Source: Toxorhynchites rutilus septentrionalis
Taxonomy: Eukaryota > Arthropoda > Insecta > Diptera > Culicidae
Assembly: GCF_029784135.1 (NCBI RefSeq)
Contig: NC_073746.1
Location: 10,139,380-10,203,379, forward strand
DNA length: 64,000 bases
Direction of reading: 5' to 3'
The position numbers and the translations under genes were made by a program. Below the pieces are notes generated by a model. It was not told where the DNA came from and made no database searches. It was given only the letters and a program-made list of their open reading frames with translations. Positions 1 through 10,735 of this stretch are shown piece by piece; within the stretch, counting starts at the first letter, position 1; each line of letters begins with the position of its first letter.

Positions 1-214
1 TACCTAATCGTGCTGTCAATAACGGGCAACATATGCAGCCGTGGAAATAGAAACAACGAAGGGGAATAACGACACCCTTGCACAGTAAGTACGTTGTTGC
101 TAGCGTATAAATATTGTATCTTCTCTGAGGAAAATGTTCAGTCTCTTTCTATACCCAACACAGTGAACATCGCTTATTCCGCTCGTTTTGTATCATGTGT
201 CTATTCACCATAGA

Positions 215-335
215 AATGTTTAGTGCCCCCTAAAACCTCCACATGTAAAATTTGGCTCAGTTTGCTTGATTAGTTCTTGAGTTATGCAGAAATTGACGCT
301 TCATTTGTATGGTAGCAACCACCCTCCCCCCACCT
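215..335 (+). repeat. Single copy of a ~130-140 bp dispersed repeat unit
   Basis: The stretch carrying cccctaaaacctcc, then a 'gattagttcttgagttatgcag' type core and tcatttgtatggtag is the same unit that is tandemly repeated at 41930-42500. Here there is about one unit. No coding potential is seen. Bases 1-214 show nothing recognisable. Confidence 0.6.
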
Positions 336-349
336 TTTCCCCTTTTTTC

Positions 350-995
350 CAAAAATGATTTTATCAAAAATTCATAACCTTTAAACTACTCGATCGATTC
401 AGACGATCGACATATAAAATTAAAGCCAATTAGCTTGTCTTTCTTTCTTGCAAAAAATGGGTTTTGTTTCTGTAATTATTGATTGTATTTGTTTTTTGCT
501 GTTTACATGGCTTTGGACTAGAGGACGCTATATTTTTTAATATTTTTTCGTGAAAACTGAGATTTTTCTACATAACTTATCCAAAAACCAATGTGGCGTT
601 ACTTTTGTTTTTGAGTTATGATTTTGATAAGTTAACCGATGGTCCGAAAAGTTTTTTTCCCTTTTTTCCTCCACAAAAATTCATAACTTTTGAACTGCTG
701 GAACTGCTGTTTGACATATCAAATTAAAGCCAAAGAGATAGTCTTCTTTAAAAAAAATAAACATGCGAAAAAAAAAGAATTTTGTTTTCGTAATTATTAA
801 TTACGCGTTTTATACCTTTTATTTTTACGCCCGTTATTTATGGTTTACTCGGTTAAAGATAGAGAACGCTATATTTTTTTTATATTTTTTCTTGAAATAG
901 AAAAAAATACGGGTCTAATATTTTGCGATTAAAAACAAAACTACCACTTTCACGAAAATCTGAGAACAACAATATCGGTTTGGCATGGAATGGCT
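350..995 (+). repeat. AT-rich dispersed repeat ending in cggtttggcatggaatgg
   Basis: This block shares long diverged stretches with 21990-23365, including the phrases gcgctatatttttt, 'catatcaaattaaagcc' and the terminal tcggtttggcatggaatg. In the 22-23 kb copy the same phrase appears in inverted form at both ends, which suggests a non-autonomous element whose left end is not resolved here. It has no long ORF. Confidence 0.5.
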
Positions 996-1476
996 GTACA
1001 AAAAATGGTGTTCTCTGACAGTGACCTTATAGAATTTCCGGCGTGGGAGCTATCCGAAATTCATCTTCATGTACGTTTCATCAATCAGCATGCATTCTTC
1101 GTACTTCGTCAAAACCTTGTTGTACAACTTTCGAGCGCGTTTTTTGGCCACCAGATTTTGGTTCAGAGTCTTGTTTGTTTGCTTACAGGCACGGAAATTA
1201 CGATAACCTTCTCGCATAGTGATTCTCCGTATGGTACTTTGGTTAGAGTTGTGTTTTTGCCGATGTCGTAGTCCGAGAGTTTGCTTTAGTTGATCTCAAT
1301 ATCTCCAACCTCAGCTTCCGATCGTAAGCTCCACTACGACGCGTCCTCTGATGCATCGGAACAACAGTTGTACGTTCACGGAAACGTACATCCTGTACAT
1401 CATATACGGTCGATTTAGCTATTTTCTGTGATTTCGCGATTTTAGTACCTGACGGATTTTTGTAATGTAAATTCAA
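990..1476 (-). pseudogene. Mariner (DD37-type) transposase N-terminal relic
   Basis: Read on the minus strand, 1476-1243 encodes a helix-turn-helix stretch (SGTKIAKSQKIAKSTVYDV) and then RRSGAYDRKLRLEIL, the hinge typical of mosquito DD37 mariners. Further along (about 1100-1050) a shifted frame contains LIDETYMKMNF, which corresponds to the first catalytic Asp region. The frame is broken several times and the C-terminal half with the other catalytic residues is absent. A related hinge is found at 9268-9430. The relic abuts the left end of the HINE at about 1470. Confidence 0.6.
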
Positions 1477-1679
1477 AGTTTCGAAAACGAAAGCGTTACG
1501 CCGGAGAACAAGATTTTGAGCGTTAATAGCTCCTAAACAACTGAACGAAATGGTATGATAAACACTTCATTCGAAAGATAAAATGTCTACGCGTTATAAA
1601 CATGTTACTTTTTGATGCAACAACTTGTTTCAGTAGCCTTAGAATTGCTTTCAAAACAGGCTATTGAAATCACCACTCG

Positions 1680-1716
1680 GTATATAAGCGAGCGCCGCTC
1701 GGAAATCCACTCAGTT
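1680..1716 (+). promoter_or_regulatory. TATA box plus initiator inside the HINE
   Basis: The sequence tatataag at about 1682 is followed roughly 28 bases later by ctcagtt, an arthropod-type initiator. A GC-rich palindrome (cgagcgccgctcg) lies between them. The same arrangement is preserved at 31207-31245 in element B. This spacing is what a pol II core promoter shows; whether it fires is unknown. Confidence 0.45.
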
Positions 1717-2187
1717 ATAATTGAACAGCGATTGGAGCATGTTGTCGCTGTTGTGGAGAAGCTAACTTCGTTCGTCATGAAAGCGCTGATGAACGGTATC
1801 ACCAAAAGCCTGTTCGTGCACCTTAGGTCAGAAGGGAATCCATCGAGAGGAGAGTGATGTCACTGAAAAGGCGACCATGAAAGTAACAGCATCGAAAATT
1901 GGTTCCGCTTGAGGCATTAGAGCACCGCCACACACACGCGCGCAACTCTTTTCGTCTGGTGGTTATATAGTTAGCATTAACAGGCGAGCATCGAGCATCG
2001 AGAAGAATCCGCAAAGATGTCATCGTTGCTGAAAAATAAACTGCCATTTCCCGTTGGAATTGAGAATTACATTCAAGCGAAAGAGTTGATTTTAATGTTT
2101 TCTATTCATATAATACTGCGATCAAATGCATTTCATTTTGTGGTTTTTCAATCAAGTGCAATTAACAGAAAAGCTTCTGAAGATCAT

Positions 2188-4245
2188 GTATCTACTATCG
2201 ACTGGGCTTCGTTGTTTCTCGGTAAGGATACCGATGAGACGGTACGTATATTCTATGACTCTCTGAATGCAGTTTTGAATGAGCATGTTCCACGTAGACG
2301 ATCCACGAGACACTCCTACAAGCACGCTTGGTGGTCATCCGAGCTGCAGCACCTTCGTAACGCTGTCCGCAAATCCCGTAAACGTTATTTTAAAGAACGA
2401 ACGGATGCAAATCGTCACAATCTTCGCATAATTGAGACTCAGTATCACGAACTTCAAACCGCATCATTTCAAAATTACATCGCCCACCTGGAGACGACTG
2501 CGAAGCGAAACCCCTCCTATTTTTGGACGTTTATTCGCAATCGGAAGCACTCAAATCGATTCCCAGCCGAGATGACTTTCAACGGTAATAGTGCTGATTC
2601 CCCGGTAGGAATAGCAAATATGTTCGCAGATCATTTCGAAAAGGTACACAGCACCATCTCACCAGCATTCTCGCCTGACAGTCTCAAGAATTGTCCCGTC
2701 TTCGATTTGAATTTGCCGCTGTTTGAAATATCACAACACGATGTCTCATCTGCCTTGAGTAAATTGGACGTGTCTAAAGGTTCTGGAACTGATAAACTTC
2801 CGCCACTGTTCCTGAAAGAATACGCCACGTCTCTGCAGATACCACTGACAATAATTTTCAATAAGTCTCTACGTCACAGCACTTTTCCGCATCAATGGAA
2901 AACAGCTTCAACTTGTCCGATCTTCAAATCAGACTCCAATCACGCCGTTGAAAATTACCGAGGCATTTCCATTTTATGTTGCGTGGCAAAAGTATTCGAA
3001 AGACTAGTTCATAACATTTTATATACCGCATGTCAACCGATGATATCTGAATATCAACATGGCTTTGTCAGTAAACGATCGACAACAACTAATCTGATGA
3101 CGTTCACTAACTTTTTATCAACGGAAATCGAGCTCAGACACCAGGTTGATGCAATTTACTTCGATTTTTCGAAAGCGTTCGACAAGGGTCCCCACGAACT
3201 TGCAGTAGCGAAGCTTTGTCACCTAGGTTTTCCGTATTGGATGTGTGAGTGGTTGCGTTCCTACCTATCTGGACGGTGGGCGTATGTAAACATCAATGGC
3301 TCTCACTCTCGATATTTTCCCATCACATCAGGAGTACCACAGGGAAGTGTTCTTGGGCCGCTTATCTTCGTTTTGTTCATAAACGACCTGAGCTTTCGAC
3401 TGAATGCTGGAAAACTGCTCTATGCCGACGATCTGAAAATTTATAGATCAATAACATCCCATCTGGACTGTTGCGCGCTTCAGGCTGACGTAGAGGAGCT
3501 ACGGCGGTGGTGTGAGGATAACGGAATGGAATTGAATATCAAAAAATGCAAAACAGTGTCGTTCACCCGCCGGCAGTCTCGAATTGAATTTCGTTATTCA
3601 GTCGGGCCTGAAACACTAGAGTGTGTTGATTCCATTCGCGACCTTGGAGTCGTCCTAGATAACAAACTAAGGTTCAATGAGCATATCTGCGTCACTACCG
3701 CTAAAGCGTTTGCTGCCCTTGGATTTGTTCGTCGGTGCACCAATAACTTCAGAGATGTCTACGCAATCAAATCGCTATACTGCTCATTAGTACGTAGCAT
3801 TTTGGAGTATGCTGTCTGCGTGTGGTCTCCGTTTCACATCACCCAAATCACACGAATGGAGAGAGTACAGCGTAGTTTCATTAGATATGCTCTCCGACAA
3901 CTGCCTTGGACAGATCCAGACCATCTCCCCGACTACTTGAGCCGCTGCAGACTGATCGCGTTGGAATCGTTAGCTTCTAGACGTGCCAACATTCAAAAAA
4001 TATTTGTGTTTGATCTGTTAAATGGAAACTTTGATTGTCCATCCTTATTATATAATGTATCATTCTATGTATCATTTCGACAACTACGTGAGCGAGATCT
4101 ATTGTTTATCAATCGCCATAGTACTTCCTACGGATTCCATCACCCCTTAGAGAATTGTTTCCGTGAATTCAATAGGGCTTGTGCTGTGTTCGATTTTAAC
4201 GTGTCCAAAACTATCTTTAAAAATAGGATTAAGAATTTAATATAA
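2188..4245 (+). CDS. LINE ORF2 fragment: reverse transcriptase
   Basis: One open frame continues from the truncation point to the TAA at 4245 (about 685 codons). An apparent upstream ATG at 2017 belongs to the host HINE and is only fused in frame by chance. Visible reverse transcriptase motifs, in order, are FDFSKAFDKGP (catalytic Asp of block A), SGVPQGSVLGPLIF (block B), LLYADDLKIY (catalytic YADD) and a thumb and tail with WSPFHI and LRQLPW. There is no RNase H domain, which fits the jockey/CR1 group. The C-terminal tail resembles that of the minus-strand LINE at 51223-52008. The frame is unbroken, so the insertion is probably fairly young, but without endonuclease and promoter it cannot be autonomous. 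Confidence 0.85.
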   Translation, partial: VSTIDWASLFLGKDTDETVRIFYDSLNAVLNEHVPRRRSTRHSYKHAWWSSELQHLRNAVRKSRKRYFKERTDANRHNLRIIETQYHELQTASFQNYIAHLETTAKRNPSYFWTFIRNRKHSNRFPAEMTFNGNSADSPVGIANMFADHFEKVHSTISPAFSPDSLKNCPVFDLNLPLFEISQHDVSSALSKLDVSKGSGTDKLPPLFLKEYATSLQIPLTIIFNKSLRHSTFPHQWKTASTCPIFKSDSNHAVENYRGISILCCVAKVFERLVHNILYTACQPMISEYQHGFVSKRSTTTNLMTFTNFLSTEIELRHQVDAIYFDFSKAFDKGPHELAVAKLCHLGFPYWMCEWLRSYLSGRWAYVNINGSHSRYFPITSGVPQGSVLGPLIFVLFINDLSFRLNAGKLLYADDLKIYRSITSHLDCCALQADVEELRRWCEDNGMELNIKKCKTVSFTRRQSRIEFRYSVGPETLECVDSIRDLGVVLDNKLRFNEHICVTTAKAFAALGFVRRCTNNFRDVYAIKSLYCSLVRSILEYAVCVWSPFHITQITRMERVQRSFIRYALRQLPWTDPDHLPDYLSRCRLIALESLASRRANIQKIFVFDLLNGNFDCPSLLYNVSFYVSFRQLRERDLLFINRHSTSYGFHHPLENCFREFNRACAVFDFNVSKTIFKNRIKNLI

Positions 4246-4305
4246 GGATTCAGTCTGAGGAATTATAAACAATTCGAGACGGTGATAAATAAATTAATAA
4301 ATAAA
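2188..4305 (+). mobile_element. 5'-truncated jockey/CR1-like LINE inserted in HINE A
   Basis: Comparison with the empty site at 31828-31850 defines both borders: the flanks read gaagatcat on the left and atcattctttccc on the right, giving a 5-bp target duplication (atcat). The 3' end is a short gataaataaattaataaata tail, as in jockey/CR1 elements, with no poly(A). The 5' end is cut off within ORF2, so the endonuclease is missing. Confidence 0.85.
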
Positions 4306-4493
4306 ATCATTCTTTCCCATCAGTACAATATTTTCGTATCCAATATTGGATGCATAAAACCTTGTGCCTCCAACGTAACGCTCTAGTTTTCGAAGTCCCC
4401 CAAATATTCATTTATTCATTCATTCAGAATGGATTCAGATTCAACTTCAAACAAATGATCACTAAATCAAAGATAGTACTACGTCAACCTTGC

Positions 4494-4514
4494 GGTTATA
4501 CCACAGATATAACT
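4494..4514 (+). other. 3' terminal stem-loop of HINE A
   Basis: ggttatacc-aca-gatataact folds into a 9-base arm hairpin with two imperfect pairs and a 3-base loop, in the same position as perfect or near-perfect stems in the other HINE copies (29993-30013, 32009-32029, 34460-34481). Confidence 0.55.
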
Positions 4515-4717
4515 TCCTGCTTTTTAATGCGGGTGTCCAAAAACATTTCTTTTCTCGGTTTCCATCCTGCAAAATTTTACACAGATTACAGATAAACCAC
4601 TTCGACCGTTGCTATAGTATAATAAACAGTGATTCCGGATTCTAACTGAGTCAAACCTTAATGTGTTTTTACGTAAATTGTTTTGCATATTTTGATTTTT
4701 ATTCCATTTTTCTGCAG

Positions 4718-6726
4718 ATGACTCCCCAAAGCCTCAGCTGGTAGAGGAACCCAAGTCGCAGCTTGGCATCCGCGGCACCAATGTGACTCTCGGATGCACG
4801 GTAACCTCTACCGCTTCGGACCCAATGGTGTTCAAGTGGAAGCAAGACAATCAGGAGTTGCCAGATAGTTTTTACACGGTCAATCAGTTGAACAGTGCCA
4901 ATGGAAGCACCGTCGGTACGACGGAGCTCACGATCCCCTACATTCAGGCCGACGGAGCTGGCAAGTATCAGTGCATTGTGACCAACAACTACGGTGTAGT
5001 GTACTCGCAGAAGGTGAAGGTAACGGTGGCGACATATCCGAGCTTTAGGAGAAGCCCAAGCGACATCAGTGTACACTCGGGGAAAACAGCCCGCTTGGAT
5101 TGCTCGGCGGTGGGGGATCCAAAGCCGCAGATATCCTGGGACAAGGATGGTGGGAGTGATTTTCCGGCGGCGAAAGAACGACGAATTCACGTCAAACCGG
5201 ATGAGGATGCGTTTTTCATCTTCAATGCCCAGTTGGCGGATATGGGGCTGTACACGTGTACTGCTGAGAACCCGGCTGGTGTCATCAAAGCGAATGCTCT
5301 CGTGGTGGTATTTGAATCACCCACACTTCTGAAGCCTTTGGAGTCGAGGAGTTCGGAGGTTGGAAAATCCAGCGTGTTGGAGTGTTTGGCATCCGGATAT
5401 CCGAAACCATCGATCCATTGGTTCAAGGATGGTGAACCTATTCTGATCACGGAACGGCATTTCTTCACAGCAGAAGGACAGTTGCTGATCATCGTTGAGA
5501 CGGATTTTAGCGATGGTGGGGAATACGAATGTAGGCTGGAAAACGATTTCGGAAGCGAGAAGGGATCGATGCGATTAACTGTTCTTGAAGGACCAGAAAT
5601 GATACAGGAAGTGTTCGCTAACAGTCCCACAGAAACGGTGGTCACGGGTCATCTTTTGAATGACAGGGACATCGTGGTTATTATCATTATAACCATCATA
5701 TGTTGTGCGATTTTGACGTCTCTGATTTGGCTCGTGGTGATGCACCGAGTGAGAAAACAAAATCTGAACCATATGGCGGATCGAAGCGAAGTGGAGGGGG
5801 AAGACATGGACATGAACGCAAACATGGAGGTCAATCAACAGAATCTGATCGTACGCAGTGGAGTCGGAAATTATTTGGAATTCCTTATACCGATGGTGCC
5901 CAACGAAGCGACCACGAACGTAGATGATGACGACCAGGCTCATCTGACCGATCGCTTCTACTACTCTGTTGTACCCAAGGTTTTGCCAAAGGTTCGTCGC
6001 AATGGTGCAGAGTCAGACGACATGGATGACGACCTTTCCTCGAAGGACTCCGGAACGGGAGGAGACTGTGGCTCGGCCACTGATTCCACTAATGTTCACC
6101 GAAGTAGTCACGACGATCTCAAGGGCCTGTTTCAATCGTTAAGCCGCAAAGCGGCTGAACTGAACGGTCCCTATCCGTACGACGAGCACGATCCGGATTC
6201 GGATCCTCGGATAGAGCCTCCACCTCCGATTCCCCCAGTGAACGCAACGACCGCTATCCTAGTGAACACCGATCCAAACAAGATTGTTTTCAGCGACGAT
6301 ATGCCACCGCCGATCATATCGCGGATGGCAACCTCACAGACGTTTCCCACGTTCGTGCATCCTTCCACGAATCCGTCCTCACCACTGGTGTCGTCCTCGA
6401 TGGAAGCAACGGTGGGTGGTGCGCACCAACAGCAGCAACCGCTCCAAACGCAACCTAGTCAAGTGCAGGTCAACAAGCTGTATCAGCTGTTGATCGAGAA
6501 TCCGAGTCTGCTGGAGAATCCGATCAAGTACCGAAGCAAATCGGTGGAAGGTGGTGGTGGTGGTGAAACGCTGCCACAGATGAGAGAATACTTGGAACCG
6601 GTTAGTAGCAGCGGGTTTGGTACGAGCAGTAGTTGCACATCTAATCGAGAGCTGCCCAGTGGTGGTGACAGCAGGGGGAACCTTAGTCAGCACGAGTCGA
6701 CGAACTTGAGGGAGGTGGTAAGCTAA
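4718..6726 (+). CDS. lbk: LRIG/lambik-like receptor, terminal coding exon (partial gene)
   Basis: An intron acceptor (ttttctgcag, ending at 4717) precedes an open frame to TAA at 6726. The first two bases complete a split Asp codon. Three Ig-like repeats follow: cysteines in TLGCTV and YQCIV; LDCSAV and YTCTAENPAG; LECLAS and YECRLEN. Phrases such as PQISWDKDGGSDFPAAKERR and TERHFFTAEGQLLII are hallmarks of the LRIG family. A hydrophobic segment at 5668-5745 (DIVVIIIITIICC...) is the membrane anchor, with basic residues after it. The cytoplasmic tail (~325 residues) is acidic and Ser/Pro/Gln-rich, with SSKDSGTGGD and a Gly run. The leucine-rich repeats would lie in exons upstream of the window. 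LRIG proteins are single-pass surface proteins that modulate growth-factor signalling; that role here is inferred from family. Confidence 0.85.
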
Positions 6727-8220
6727 GGGGGAGGGCATAATGGTGATGATCGCGTGTATATGGTGTTGATGGAGATACGCGGGAGAAAACGGTTTTCTGG
6801 TTCGGTGGAATAGCTAACGTGTGACTTTGGTATGTGGCGGTTACTTGGGGAAGAAAGTTTGCTCAAGATTTAATTCAGAAGACGAAGCTTCCAACCCAAT
6901 TTTGATTGATAAAGGTATTAAGGGGATTTTTACGAATAATTCGTAGATCATGAAGAAAGTGGCTTCTACCTAAAATTGACTGAAATTGACTGACAATATT
7001 GATCGGTAATCGGTATTGAATTAGAGAGACTTTAAACTTTGAGAGTTCATTCGTCTCTAATATTGATGCTTTGTTTGTTTGCTCTTGCACGAGTATTTCG
7101 TTCATATTATCGCTTGCGTTCTACAACAGTTATGTTTTTGTTCGTAGTTATGTTTTTGTTCATTGAAAAGTTGAGTGTTTCGCCACATTTTTCAGGAGTT
7201 ACAGACGATATTGTTATCTAACGACCCATAAGAAAGATAAAATAACGATAAACAATGATAAATGTCTGGGAGATGTTCTTGTTTCACTGGAACTGAAACT
7301 CTGAATCAGTCAATACATTATTGTTTGTTGTCTAAAGACTATTTCATCTCTGAAAATAGCGGGAGTGACGATTCGTATCATAACTTAGATGTGCAAAGCA
7401 TACCACTGCATTTTGGAGATAAGGTTGTATTCTATTGATATTAATGCCCCCGTTAATGAGGTCGTTTGGCAGGATATTTCGAATGTTGGCTGTAATGATT
7501 TCTTTGTAAACTTTGTGCAGTGGCGATATCGTAAACAATGAGGTACATCCGAGGTGCGATTATTGCTAGTGGAAAACTAAATGATTCCTTTGTAGTGTCT
7601 CAAACTCAGAACAGTGAGGTTTGTATTTAGAATTTGACCGCACAAAATTACGGAATGCTCAAGGAGAGAATAAATTAAAAAAATAATCGTTAAAAATATA
7701 TTTTTGTAGGAAAAAAACAAGAAAGTTATTCTTCCGCAATTTTGATAAACTTTCGAACTGTTCGCTGAATACCTCGCATCATTTTCTGCACAGTGACATT
7801 GTCAACATTTTCTACCATTTTTCCACATCAGCCAGACTTCTTCAATTTACGTTTGACAATTACCCAATATTTTCGAAGGGACAAAAATCTTGATAATTTG
7901 GTGGATTCATACAACATCAACATTATTCTGCTTATACCATTCTACGACATCCCGGCTGTAATAACGGCTGACTAAGTCGTGCCAGAACTTCATGGGACCT
8001 TCTGAAGACACTTCTCCTTGTAAAGCTATCCATTCATAGTTGCTCCAGTGATAAAAACCTTCAGTTTCTTCCCTCAACTACAGATGCCTTGCCAAATCAT
8101 CAACTTGCAGAAATATTTAAACTTACCCGGATATTCCACCTTACGATTAGCAAGATATTATTTTTGACCCGGGATTTGTCCAAAATCCGTTGTACTTGGT
8201 CCGAACTTGGTCGCACAGTT
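6727..8220 (+). other. 3' flank of the LRIG-like gene, probable 3' UTR then intergenic
   Basis: No ORF of interest is seen. The first AATAAA followed by A-rich DNA is at 7669-7674, a plausible but unproven poly(A) signal for the LRIG-like transcript. The rest is AT-rich and shows no recognisable element. Confidence 0.35.
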
Positions 8221-8221
8221 T

Positions 8222-9268
8222 CCTTTTTTTTTTTTTTTTTTTTTCCAAAATATATATTTTTATCAAGGCTCATATGGCGTTAGCCTCACGGGGCCGGGAG
8301 TTCAATACTTTGACAATTTTTCTTATTACCTATGTTAGTAATATGTAACCGATTACTCGCGGTTGGCTCGAGGTTAGTATTACAAGTGTTTTCGTAATTC
8401 GGATGTTGCTGTCTCCAATGCTCTGTACGTGTGCCCGACTCGGGATACTTCCTATTGGGATGCAGCTGACCCTTGATCAGCAACGCCCCCCTAGTATGTA
8501 CCTCATATCTAGCGTGGTGCGTCTTTCTCGACTCCAGGAATCCAGGATAGAATGGTCACTAACCGGCGCAATCATCAGTTCATGTAGAGTTGTCATGAGC
8601 GGTACAACCTTTGGCTCTTGTTGAATCATCAGTGGACTGCACAACCTTTGGCCCGTGTATCTGTAAAGAGTGTGTGTATGTATTGCCGCGACTAAGTAAA
8701 AGTTTATCGATCGGATAGGAGGGATATAAAACGGGGACACAACGAAGGAAACATCATTAAACGTTGACATCGGCGTTCCTGAGGAACAGGTATAGATGAA
8801 GCAGAAGATCAGGATCACGGCTACCTAAGATATCCCGGACGGGGATCTCCGATTGTCTGCCTTGTGCTCTCAGTGCTCTAGAGAGCTGAGAGCGAGCAGC
8901 ATGGAACCGGATACACGACCAGACAACATGCTCGATGTCGTGGTAGCCATCGCCACAATCACAAAGATTGTTTGCTGCGAGCCCAATGCGATAGAGATGC
9001 GCGTTTAGGTTGTAGTGATTGGACATAAGCCGAGATATCACGCGAATGAAATCACGACCTACATTCAATCCCTTGAACCATGCACTCGTCGAGACCTTAG
9101 GGATAATCGTGTGTAACCAACGACCGAACTCATCTCCACTCCACATGCGCTGCCAACTTACGAGCGTGTACTGACGAGGAATGTGGTAAAATTCATTATA
9201 AGCAATTTGCCTTTCAAAAAGTGTGCCTTCTAAAGCGCCCACCTTAGCTAGCGAGTCCGCTTTCTCAT
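8222..9268 (-). mobile_element. 5'-truncated I-like LINE, 3' end
   Basis: A 21-base T run at 8224-8244 is the poly(A) tail read from the opposite strand. It is followed by a 3' UTR related to that of the LINE at 43978 (both have an 'aggctcat/aggctcag' phrase close to the tail). Coding sequence continues to about 9268, where RNase H sequence (GNEKADSLAKVGA) meets a mariner relic. Only the RNase H end and the C-terminal domain remain. Confidence 0.7.
8757..9242 (-). pseudogene. RNase H end and C-terminal Zn-like domain of an I-like LINE
   Basis: The minus-strand frame continues from the RNase H box (ADSLAKVGALEG) into a conserved tail with RLMSNHYNLNAHLYRIGL and a cysteine/histidine cluster (CDCGDGYHDIEHVVWSC). 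The homologous region of the full-length element is 44330-44926, with NERADSLAKVGAIEGD and CVCGQGYHDIEHVVWSC. The first half of RNase H, the reverse transcriptase and the endonuclease are missing because of 5' truncation. Confidence 0.7.
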
Positions 9269-9430
9269 TCCCCGGAACAGTTTCCTTGTATGGTGCATCG
9301 CAGTGAAATTTTTCGCTAAATCACGTCCGGAGATCCCAGGATTATTTCGGACTGCCCTGATGATCTTTGCTCGTAGTTTACGGTCATATGTTCCACTTAT
9401 AGGAATTTCGGTCAACGGTATTATAGTGCA
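9268..9430 (-). pseudogene. Mariner (DD37-type) hinge fragment
   Basis: Read on the minus strand, this fragment encodes ISGTYDRKLRAKIIRAVR followed by NNPGISGRDLAKNF, the same second helix-turn-helix as in the relic at 1243-1476 (RRSGAYDRKLRLEIL). Both borders are unclear. It joins directly to the LINE RNase H sequence at about 9268, so one of the two inserted into or recombined with the other. Confidence 0.55.
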
Positions 9431-9489
9431 CTTGTCCCTGTTAAGGGTGCACTATACGCCAATTTTTCGGTACGCATTTGAATCGACTG

Positions 9490-9800
9490 TTAGTGAGTTG
9501 GGAGGATATCTAGCCTAGCTGAATGGCTACAAACGATGTATTCTACATGTGACTGATACAGAAGATGCACTTGTAATAATGATTCCTGATAACCCTAAGA
9601 ACGATGAACGCAAGCTGATTTGTCCGAAAAAAATAGTTTCCAGTTTCAACAAATGCAAGACATCTATAGCTGACGCAGCGCTCCTTCACATTCCCGATTT
9701 GAACAAATCGCTAGGATTAATGGTAAATGCTTCGAACTGTTTCGTCGGAATAGGAACCGATTCCAATGCGAGACTGTTCAGTGCTTCAGTTCACGCAGCA
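9490..9800 (+). pseudogene. Ty3/gypsy pol fragment (RT connection/RNase H start)
   Basis: The frame 9549-9857 reads PKNDERKLICPKK, FNKCKTSIADAALLHIPDL and LGLMVNASNCFVGIG. In gypsy-group polymerases the same order occurs (KKNDKRKL, then AFexCK, then the DAS-AVG motif that opens RNase H). Here the RNase H Asp is Asn (VNAS instead of tDAS). The remainder of pol is missing. Confidence 0.5.
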
Positions 9801-10314
9801 AATTCGTTTCTATATGTTCAATGTTGTCAAAACGGATCCTACGAAGCGGTAGTTTGAGTTTCGGAAATAGGAAAAAGTCACACTCATGTTTCGTCGTCAG
9901 TAATGAGATGAACGTTGGATCAGGATTTGATCGTTCAAGCATGTTTTCAGTCTTTTGTTTGCGATTAAATGTGAAAAAAACAGCTCTTTTAGCACTTGTC
10001 GCGCTGCGACTTTTCTATTTTGTGTGTGCTTCCGGTTCGTATGCAATTCGAGCACTATGCTGAGGTGATTGATGTATGAACGAATCATTTTTCTTTCATC
10101 CGCCCGTGCAGATGTTTCGGTTTAATCATTCTTCGGTTTAATCATTCTTGTTATACCGGAGTCTTGCTCTTGCATTTCTGCTGGTCCGACATAAGATGGT
10201 CGAGGGAAATTCTGATTGGCCTCGTATGCATCCCTTCCGCGGGGAATTTTCCTGCTAGAGTTGGATATGTGAGAAGGATTTGCGATATGTGAGAAGGAAA
10301 ATATTTATAGCATC

Positions 10315-10735
10315 TTCTTTTTTATCCCATTTTTTTATTTATTTAGGCTCATTAGCATTTTAGATGTAGCAGAGCCGCATTTAATCGTGTACATGTTACA
10401 TGTTTATTATATCTATAAATTGTAAGTTACACAATAGCCATTTAGCCGTAAGAGTATTCATTCTGTTCTTCGATTATTCAGTAGACCGGACAGCGAAGAC
10501 AGCAAATATGATCATCGTTGTGTTATTTATAGTACAACAGCCAGATGTTTCTTGCAGAGCAGAGCAGCGCTTGTATGGACGAAGAGAGGCCAGTACTCCG
10601 ACCGTGAATCGATCTCCATCACTGTTGATTGTTGCGTGGACGTAGTTATTCCATTACAACACAAAGATGGTCAATTGAGGGCCTTGAGTTTTGAACTCTA
10701 CGATCGATCGCTCGGTAAGCGAACGCGCAACCAAT
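10315..10735 (-). repeat. LTR-like repeat, copy 1
   Basis: This block aligns in the same orientation with 14100-14539; shared phrases include 'tttaggctcattagca', cgtgtacatgtt, gattgttgcgtgga and acaaagatggtcaattgagg. It abuts the gypsy integrase relic on its higher-coordinate side, so in the minus orientation it lies downstream of pol, where a 3' LTR belongs. Confidence 0.5.

Larger units (their letters stand above)
1470..4525 (+). mobile_element. HINE-like (non-autonomous Helentron) element A, interrupted by a LINE
   Basis: The flanking parts 1470-2187 and 4306-4525 align with the uninterrupted copy at 30958-32030, so this is one element split by the LINE at 2188-4305. Its right end has a subterminal inverted repeat (4474-4486, tagtactacgtca), then gcaag-like sequence and a stem-loop at 4494-4514. 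The left terminal repeat seen in other copies is missing, so the 5' end is truncated next to the mariner relic. Interpretation as a Helentron-derived HINE rests on the asymmetric ends plus the 3' hairpin; no Rep/Helicase gene is present. Confidence 0.6.

Noticed and set aside
2017..2187. Upstream ATG extending the reverse transcriptase frame
   Set aside because: The segment belongs to the HINE host sequence (matched at 31680-31835) and is only fused in frame by the LINE insertion.
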